Shown here: positions 1-4,021 of the stretch, in pieces | Position numbering within the stretch: the stretch's first letter is position 1 | Layout of the letters: every line of letters starts with the position of its first letter | Assembly (NCBI GenBank): GCA_030018605.1 | Contig: JASEHP010000066.1 | Location: forward strand, 1 to 7,915 | Direction of reading: 5' to 3' | Source: Thermodesulfovibrionales bacterium | GTDB lineage: Bacteria; Nitrospirota; Thermodesulfovibrionia; Thermodesulfovibrionales; UBA1546 | Length of the DNA: 7,915 nucleotides | The notes under the pieces: model-generated | The model's input: the letters and a program-made list of their open reading frames with translations, nothing else | Database searches by the model: none | Told to the model about the DNA's origin: nothing | Made by a program: the position numbers and the translations under genes

Positions 1-51
1 ATTTTAGATGATTTAACCAGTACCTTCCCGGTTACATTTTAGATGATTTAA
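1..51. repeat. Two direct copies of a 16-bp repeat, 35-bp period
   Basis: The 16-mer ATTTTAGATGATTTAA occurs at 1-16 and again, identical, at 36-51. The 19 bases between them contain the CCGGTTAC-type sequence, and the first copy may extend beyond the window edge. Repeated blocks at this spacing resemble the multiple terminal repeats of some insertion sequences, for example the IS21 family. No transposase is visible here, so the mobile-element reading is inference. Only two copies are seen, too few for a CRISPR array. Confidence 0.55.
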
Positions 52-60
52 TGCGGGAGA

Positions 61-89
61 TTGAGATTGTGGAGAGGGAAGAGTAAAAT
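61..89 (+). promoter_or_regulatory. Predicted sigma-70-type promoter of the toxin-antitoxin pair
   Basis: TTGAGA at 61-66 (5 of 6 matches to the -35 consensus) is followed after exactly 17 bases by TAAAAT at 84-89 (5 of 6 to the -10). Transcription would begin near 96, leaving a very short leader that holds only the ribosome binding site before the antitoxin ATG at 109. The call rests on consensus matching alone. Confidence 0.45.
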
Positions 90-108
90 ACCTAAAGGAG
101 GTGCAACA

Positions 109-306
109 ATGAAAGTAGCTGATTTAAGTACGGATGAGCTTAAAGAATTGATAGGCAAAACCATTGAAGAAAAATTCAGAGAACTCATTGACCCGGACTT
201 TGGGCTTGAGTTAAGAGAGGATTTTGTTCAAGCGCTTGAAGTTTCTATTGCATCTAAAGAACGGGTAGCATTTGATGACGTGAAGAAAAAACTTGGGCTG
301 AATTGA
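109..306 (+). CDS. Type II toxin-antitoxin system, antitoxin component (65 aa)
   Basis: This is a small acidic, helix-rich protein that most likely neutralises the RelE/ParE-type toxin encoded immediately downstream and, as usual for type II modules, may repress its own promoter. The ATG at 109 is chosen over an in-frame TTG at 61 because a near-perfect ribosome binding site, AAAGGAGGT, lies at 94-102. The N-terminal half (LSTDELKELIGKTIEEK, about residues 7-22) is predicted helix. The DPDFGLELRED stretch (28-38) and the C-terminal VKKKLGL segment resemble short antitoxins often annotated beside RelE-type toxins. No ribbon-helix-helix or HTH is obvious, so the subfamily is unassigned. The stop codon overlaps the toxin ATG by one base (TGATG), which couples translation of the pair. 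The antitoxin role is inferred mainly from size, gene order and the partner. Confidence 0.75.
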   Translation: MKVADLSTDELKELIGKTIEEKFRELIDPDFGLELREDFVQALEVSIASKERVAFDDVKKKLGLN

Positions 307-569
307 TGATATATTCGATTGAGTTCACGCTTCAGGCCGAGAGAGATTTTGCGCTCCTTGATAAAATTATCGCCCGCCATGTTGTAGATAAAATAGATTG
401 GCTTTCTAAAAATATAGAATCCATTATTCCCGCTCCGCTGAAGGGCAAATTTAAAGGCAAATATAAGCTCAGAGTCGGCGACTGGCGAGTAATATATTCT
501 TTTAACCATTCACCTCAGATTATTACTATTTATGCTGTAAGGCATCGCAGCGAAGTTTATAAGATATGA
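306..569 (+). CDS. RelE/ParE-family toxin (87 aa)
   Basis: This is the toxin of the type II module. RelE-fold proteins either cleave mRNA on the ribosome or, in the ParE branch, poison DNA gyrase; the sequence does not decide which. Family hallmarks are visible: an N-terminal beta strand (IYSIEFTLQAERDF), a two-helix hairpin (about residues 10-38), the basic segment PLKGKFKGKYKLRVGDWRVIY (44-64) that forms the central sheet, and the C-terminal strand IYAVRHRSEVYKI (75-87) with Arg79, His80 and Arg81 in the usual active-site region. The length is typical. The ATG at 306 overlaps the antitoxin stop (TGATG). A TTG three bases upstream is also in frame, but the ATG is preferred. The gene looks intact. 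Confidence 0.88.
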   Translation: MIYSIEFTLQAERDFALLDKIIARHVVDKIDWLSKNIESIIPAPLKGKFKGKYKLRVGDWRVIYSFNHSPQIITIYAVRHRSEVYKI

Positions 570-640
570 GTCAGCAGCACCAATGGAGAAGAAACTTCAG
601 TTTGTATAGCCACAGCCCAAAAATCCTTACCGCCAAGCAG

Positions 641-657
641 AAATGGATAGTCCATTT
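641..657 (+). other. Perfect 7-bp hairpin downstream of the toxin
   Basis: AAATGGA (641-647) and TCCATTT (651-657) form a perfect stem with a 3-base loop in the gap between the toxin and the truncated hydrolase. It is AT-rich and not directly followed by a T run (ATTTTT comes about 12 bases later), so it is at best a weak terminator. It could instead be an operator-like palindrome for the next gene. The rest of 570-683 holds no gene that I can support. Confidence 0.3.
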
Positions 658-683
658 GCCTGAACCTGATTTTTAGAAGTCCA

Positions 684-998
684 ATGGATATTATTCTTAA
701 ACCCGGAGATGTGTTTCTTACGAGAGGGAAGGGCTTTATAAGCAAGGCGATCCGTTTCTTCACCCGTTCCATAGGCGAGAGCAGGACAAAGGTAAATCAT
801 GTAGGCATCGTCATAGAAGAGGGAACGCTTAAGACAGCAGTAGTTGTTGAGGCGCTGAGCATGGTGCGAAGACATCGGCTCTGGGACAAATACGGTCCGC
901 CTGCTAAAGATGCAGTTGCGGTTTACAGGGCTAAGAACCTGAGTCAGGAAGAGATAAAAACTATTGTCCTCTACCCTTCTTTCTCATCCAATCCGTAA
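684..998 (+). pseudogene. Truncated YiiX-like permuted-papain (NlpC/P60-type) hydrolase
   Basis: The first 95 or so residues match the N-terminal half of the YiiX/C92-type permuted papain-like amidase family: KPGDVFLTRGKGFISKAIRFFT (6-27), then NHVGIVIE (38-45) with the presumed catalytic His39, VVVEAL (53-58), and a helix starting NLSQEEIKTIV (85-95). In complete members this helix is followed by the rest of the fold including the nucleophilic cysteine. Here the frame instead runs into antisense hemA sequence (LYPSFSSNP) and stops, so no catalytic Cys is present and the product should be inactive. The gene converges on hemA and overlaps its last 28 bases. Only a weak AGAAG precedes the ATG. 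The break at about 966-971 looks like a deletion or recombination endpoint. A natural single-domain protein is possible but unlikely. Confidence 0.72.
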
Positions 999-2239
999 AG
1001 TTTTCTTATTGCTGCGATGAGGATGTCTCTGTCTTCAGGGCCTTCTTTTAATGCTGTGGTCGGCGGATGGGTGAGTTTGTTGATAATCGTGGATGCCATG
1101 CATTCAATGGCATCTCTTTCTTTTTCTCCGAGCGCAGGCAGTTTGTTAAGGAGTTTTTCGATCTCTTCTTTTTTTATTGCATCAGCCCTGTCGCGCAGGG
1201 CGACAATGGTCGGGACGGAATCAAGCGAAGACAGCCATTTCTGGAAGGTCTCTATCTCCTCTGCTATTATTTCTTCTGCCTTTTCAGCCTCTTTCTGCCG
1301 TTCAAGCCTGTTCGTATCAACAATACCATGCAGGTCATCAACATCATAAAGATAGACATTGTCTATGTTATTTATCTCAGGGTCTATGTTTCTTGGCACA
1401 GCGATGTCAATTATAAAAACGGGTTTGTGCCTTCTTTCTTTCATGACTTTCTGCATCTGCTCTTTCATAAGCACGTATTTTGATGCGCCTGTTGAACATA
1501 TGACAATATCCGTGTTGACCATCTCATGCATAAAATCTTCAAATCTTACAGCCCGGCCATTGAATTCTTTGGCAAGTTTCTCTCCACTCTCGTAAGTCCT
1601 GTTTGCAACGAGGACATCCTTAACTCCGTTGCTCATAAGGTGCCTTGCCGCAAGTTCTGCCATGTCACCGGCGCCGAGGAGCATGAATGATTTTGTTGAG
1701 AGGTCTGTAAAAATCTTTTTTGCGAGTTCAACAGCGGCAAAGCTTATTGACACTGCATTTTCGGCAATCTTTGTCTCTGTGCGTATCCGCTTGGCAACAG
1801 AGATTGTCTTTTTCATAAGTTTATTAAGCAATATCCCTGTTGTTTTTTTCTGGAGTGAAAAATCAAACGCATCTTTAATCTGACCGAGTATCTGGGGTTC
1901 TCCTACGACCATTGAATCAAGGCTTGATGCAACCCTGAAGACATGCCTGACAGCGTTTATGCCTTCATATGCGTAAAGTGGTGTTTCAAGTGCGCTCCTG
2001 TCAATTCCATGAAACTCAGAGATGAAATTTTTTATTGACTCATGCGCTGCTGCAGAATTGTTTACAACAGTATAGATTTCAACCCTGTTGCATGTTGAGA
2101 GAATGACAGCCTCTTTTATCCCCGAGATAGACTTAATCCTTATGAGACCTTCCTCAAGTTTCTGGCCGTTAAAGGCAAGTTTCTCCCTTACATCAACGTC
2201 AGCTGTCTTATGATTGAGCCCTACAACAAGAATATTCAT
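971..2239 (-). CDS. hemA: Glutamyl-tRNA reductase
   Basis: GluTR reduces glutamyl-tRNA(Glu) with NADPH to glutamate-1-semialdehyde, the first committed step of the C5 pathway to haem, sirohaem and other tetrapyrroles, in the cytoplasm. The 422-aa length is normal. Visible hallmarks are GLNHKTADVDVREKLAF (7-23), the catalytic loop ILSTCNRVEIY with nucleophile Cys50, the signature SLDSMVVGEPQILGQIKDAF (106-125), the NADPH-binding Rossmann motif LLGAGDMAELAARHL (187-201), VANRT (211-215) and IDIAVPRNIDP (277-287). A long charged helix from about 310 begins the C-terminal dimerisation domain, which ends KLYGLDEKEG. The ATG overlaps the stop of the upstream membrane-protein gene by four bases (ATGA), and no clear Shine-Dalgarno sequence is present, so translation is probably coupled. 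The gene appears complete. hemC/hemD, which often follow hemA, are absent: a truncated convergent gene lies there instead. Confidence 0.97.
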   Translation of the reverse strand: MNILVVGLNHKTADVDVREKLAFNGQKLEEGLIRIKSISGIKEAVILSTCNRVEIYTVVNNSAAAHESIKNFISEFHGIDRSALETPLYAYEGINAVRHVFRVASSLDSMVVGEPQILGQIKDAFDFSLQKKTTGILLNKLMKKTISVAKRIRTETKIAENAVSISFAAVELAKKIFTDLSTKSFMLLGAGDMAELAARHLMSNGVKDVLVANRTYESGEKLAKEFNGRAVRFEDFMHEMVNTDIVICSTGASKYVLMKEQMQKVMKERRHKPVFIIDIAVPRNIDPEINNIDNVYLYDVDDLHGIVDTNRLERQKEAEKAEEIIAEEIETFQKWLSSLDSVPTIVALRDRADAIKKEEIEKLLNKLPALGEKERDAIECMASTIINKLTHPPTTALKEGPEDRDILIAAIRKLYGLDEKEG

Positions 2240-3051
2240 AGGAAAACATGAAGACCTTTCCCGATTAATTTAATCCCGAAGAATGCGATAAGGATTGTAA
2301 TAAACCCGATGATGGACAGCATTGCAGCCCTTTTCCCTCTCCAGCCCACTAAAAGCCGCGTATGCAGGACTACGGCATACGTAAGCCATGTGACAATTGC
2401 CCATACCACACGGAAGTCTCCTCTCAGATAACTTCCCCATGCGCTCTGCGCCCAGAGCGCTCCGGTTATGATTGCAAGCGTAAGCAGAGGGAAGCCGATT
2501 GTTATCAGCCTGTAGTTTATCTCGTCAAGGATTTGAAGGCTCGGCAGTCTCTGAAACAAGCCGCTCGGATGTTTTGATTTTACATAGCGCTCTTGAATCA
2601 GATACATGATTCCTATGCCTGCTGCCATGGCAAATGCGGCATTGCCTATGAACGCCAGTATCGTATGAATGCTGAGCCAGCAGCTCCGGAGTTCAGGGCT
2701 TAAAGGCTTTATCTCTCTTGGAAGCATTGCTGATGATAGCATCAGGACAAAGACAAGGGGCATGATGAATGAGCCGAGAAGCCCGATCTTGTATCTGAAC
2801 TCAAGGATGAGGAATAAAAGCACCGTGCACCATGAAAAAAAGGACGTTGCCTCATGCGGATTCACTGCCGGCATACGGCCTGCATCGGCATAACGAAGGA
2901 CGATGCTTATAGTGTGCAGGACAAAACCGGCTGCAACAAAGAGCAGCATTATTTTTGTCGTTGTCTTTGAACTCCTGAAGAGTTCGACAACACTGATTAT
3001 CGTTGCCGTAAAGTAAAATGTAAGCGCAAGTTCAAAAAAAAGCGTAGTCAT
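2236..3051 (-). CDS. CcsA/CcmC/HemX-type haem-handling membrane protein
   Basis: This is an integral membrane protein of the cytochrome c assembly superfamily (CcsA, CcmC, ResC, HemX). Members bind or export haem for cytochrome c maturation, or in the HemX case affect GluTR levels. The 271-aa product has about eight predicted membrane segments. Family features are NPHEATSFFSW (64-74), a conserved His129 in WLSIHTILAFIGNAAF, and His230 in LHTRLLVGWRGKRAA. The usual tryptophan-rich WGxYWxWDPKE block is present only in degraded form as WGSYLRGDFRVVW (205-217), so classical haem ligation at a WWD domain is doubtful and HemX may be the closer analogy. The ATG at 3051 is preferred over a TTG at 3060 because it overlaps the upstream stop (TAATG). 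The 3' end overlaps hemA (ATGA), and the hemX-hemA pairing is known from other bacteria. Exact orthology is unresolved. Confidence 0.85.
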   Translation of the reverse strand: MTTLFFELALTFYFTATIISVVELFRSSKTTTKIMLLFVAAGFVLHTISIVLRYADAGRMPAVNPHEATSFFSWCTVLLFLILEFRYKIGLLGSFIMPLVFVLMLSSAMLPREIKPLSPELRSCWLSIHTILAFIGNAAFAMAAGIGIMYLIQERYVKSKHPSGLFQRLPSLQILDEINYRLITIGFPLLTLAIITGALWAQSAWGSYLRGDFRVVWAIVTWLTYAVVLHTRLLVGWRGKRAAMLSIIGFITILIAFFGIKLIGKGLHVFL

Positions 3052-3221
3052 TAAAAACAACCAAGCTGGCAGTTTGTGATTTTTATCTTCAGCCTGTCAG
3101 CGGCATTACCGACAATTTTATAGGCAACTTCGGCCTCCTCTGCGATTTTTCTTGCGGCGCTGCATGAAAGCCTGCCTTTGACAGCCTTTTTTTTAATCGC
3201 TTCTTCTATCCTGTTTTTCAT
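3051..3221 (-). CDS. 56-aa HTH-like protein with C-terminal CxxxC (NCQLGCF)
   Basis: This small gene is easily missed. Its ATG at 3221 has a strong ribosome binding site (GAGGAG, about 3226-3231) overlapping the stop of the upstream MobB-like gene, and its TAA overlaps the next gene's ATG (TAATG). The product begins MKNRIEEAIKKKAVKGRLSC. The middle (CSAARKIAEEAEVAYKIVGNAADRL, about 20-44) reads as two helices with an HTH-like turn. The end is IKITNCQLGCF, with Cys51 and Cys55 in a CxxxC, plus Cys20. I recall similar short proteins ending in NCQLGCF from anaerobic bacteria near molybdenum-cofactor or metal-enzyme genes, but cannot verify this here. Coupling on both sides makes it a real gene. 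A metal- or redox-sensing regulator or maturation partner is inference. Confidence 0.82.
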   Translation of the reverse strand: MKNRIEEAIKKKAVKGRLSCSAARKIAEEAEVAYKIVGNAADRLKIKITNCQLGCF

Positions 3222-3228
3222 TTGCTCC

Positions 3229-3888
3229 TCATTTCAGTAATTTCTGTATGTAATCCAAGCATTCATCAAATCCTGACATCGGCGTAAAAACAACCTTAAA
3301 TCTCTTTGCCTTTGCAGGCAGTTTCATGGAAGGCTCGTCCTGATATAGAATTATATCCGCCATTACAAGAACTCTTTCAGCGCTTTTCTTTAAAGAGCCG
3401 CCATGCCTTCCAGATACAAATATTACAATATCAGGTTTTAAAAACTCAATTGCGCTGTTGCCTTCCACTATTATCCCTCTGAGATTGAAAAGCCTGTCAA
3501 CAGCTATGGGAAGAACCTCTTTGAGTTCTTCGGGAGGCGATTGAACCCACAGCACTTTTTCGGCGCCTGCGTTGATGAGCCTTGCAGTATCCTTGTTTTC
3601 CTGTGTTAACGTCTCAGGGGCATCGATTATTGAGGCGTAAATGGCAGTTTTTGTGTATTTGATTGCGCCCCATTTGTTAGTGTCAGAGTGACAGGGTGTC
3701 ATAGTGTCAGAGTCTTTGACCCTTTGACCCTTTGACCCTTTGACCCTTTTTGTTAAGTTTCTCAGCAGCGCTTCTGCCACCGTTGTCTTCCCTGCTCCGC
3801 TGTGGCTGCCGCCGATACCTATGATAAACGGCCTGTTATCGTAATGCGTAATTCGTAATGCGTGACTTGTTAATATTCTCTTCCTCAT
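3229..3888 (-). CDS. MobB-like P-loop nucleotide-binding protein with repeat insertions
   Basis: The 219-aa product has a P-loop fold related to MobB of molybdopterin-guanine dinucleotide synthesis. It has a strand plus Walker A motif FIIGIGGSHSGAGKTT (21-36, Lys34 binding phosphate), then WGAIKYTKTAIYASIIDAPETL (73-94), AGAEKVLWVQ (107-116), LRGIIVEGNSAIEFLKPDIVIFV (136-158) with a Walker B-like VEGNS, and a final helix ending QKLLK. The nucleotide-binding role is solid; the cofactor link is by family resemblance. Two parts look foreign. Residues 1-18 (including SHALRITHY) are encoded by an inverted repeat that also supplies the ATG, with no other in-frame start before the P-loop. Residues 48-71 (RVKGSKGQRVKD, then SDTMTPCHSDTN) come from short tandem repeats in a loop after the Walker A helix. 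No clear Shine-Dalgarno precedes 3888, so the start is uncertain. The 56-aa gene follows after 7 nt. Confidence 0.75.
   Translation of the reverse strand: MRKRILTSHALRITHYDNRPFIIGIGGSHSGAGKTTVAEALLRNLTKRVKGSKGQRVKDSDTMTPCHSDTNKWGAIKYTKTAIYASIIDAPETLTQENKDTARLINAGAEKVLWVQSPPEELKEVLPIAVDRLFNLRGIIVEGNSAIEFLKPDIVIFVSGRHGGSLKKSAERVLVMADIILYQDEPSMKLPAKAKRFKVVFTPMSGFDECLDYIQKLLK
3681..3711. repeat. TGTCA-type degenerate short repeat inside the MobB-like gene
   Basis: TGTCAGAGTGACA (3681-3693) is followed by TGTCATAGTGTCAG (3698-3711), a degenerate tandem of about 17 bp. It encodes the SDTMTPCHSDTN stretch, which does not look like part of the P-loop fold. It sits directly beside the octamer tract, suggesting that repeat sequence has expanded into this loop. 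Confidence 0.6.
3715..3749. repeat. Octamer tandem repeat (TTTGACCC)x4 within coding sequence
   Basis: Four perfect copies of TTTGACCC occupy 3715-3746, followed by TTT. On the coding (minus) strand this reads GGGTCAAA and encodes VKGSKGQRVK-like residues. Since 8 is not a multiple of 3, gain or loss of one unit would shift the reading frame of the MobB-like gene; only changes of three units preserve it. In the copy number seen here the frame is open. Confidence 0.9.
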
Positions 3889-3913
3889 AACGCTTTACGC
3901 ATAACGCATCACG
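3840..3913. repeat. Imperfect inverted repeat of GCGTAATGC-type units
   Basis: The left arm (about 3840-3864) contains CGTAATGCGTAATTCGTAATG. The right arm (about 3890-3913) read on the opposite strand is CGTGATGCGTTATGCGTAAA, so the two pair imperfectly around a loop of about 25 bases. The left arm itself is made of near-repeated CGTAATGCGT/CGTAATTCGT units. The ATG of the MobB-like gene (3886-3888) lies in the loop. This looks like a small non-coding dispersed element, REP- or MITE-like; no transposase is present. Confidence 0.7.
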
Positions 3914-4021
3914 GTTTTTATGCCTCTGTCTCTTCTAATTGATTGACCTCTTCTCGTTGCGAGTCGATTCCGACTTTATATCCGCTATCTTTTTTAGGAT
4001 GCTGTATTGCCTTACCCGTTT
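3889..4021. other. topA to MobB-like intergenic region
   Basis: These 133 bp hold one arm of the inverted repeat (to about 3913) and, next to topA, sequence without a recognisable RNA gene or terminator. A short open stretch on the minus strand continues from inside topA in another frame to a stop at 3918, but it has no start of its own here. Confidence 0.4.

Noticed and set aside
1..51. Start of a CRISPR array
   Set aside because: Only two 16-bp copies with one 19-bp gap; the repeat is too short, has no dyad, and no cas gene is present.
627..875. Minus-strand 82-aa open frame opposite the truncated hydrolase
   Set aside because: It overlaps recognisable YiiX-like coding sequence on the other strand and has no family-like features.
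936..950. Terminator between hemA and the convergent gene
   Set aside because: CCTGAGTCAGG is a tiny palindrome with no usable loop and no T run.
1067..1483. 138-aa plus-strand open frame within hemA
   Set aside because: It is antisense to a clearly conserved hemA and its Phe/Ser-rich translation is typical of a shadow frame.
3918..4021. tRNA or small RNA in the topA/MobB-like gap
   Set aside because: Only very short competing stems (such as AGTCG/CGACT) are present; no T-loop or cloverleaf could be traced.
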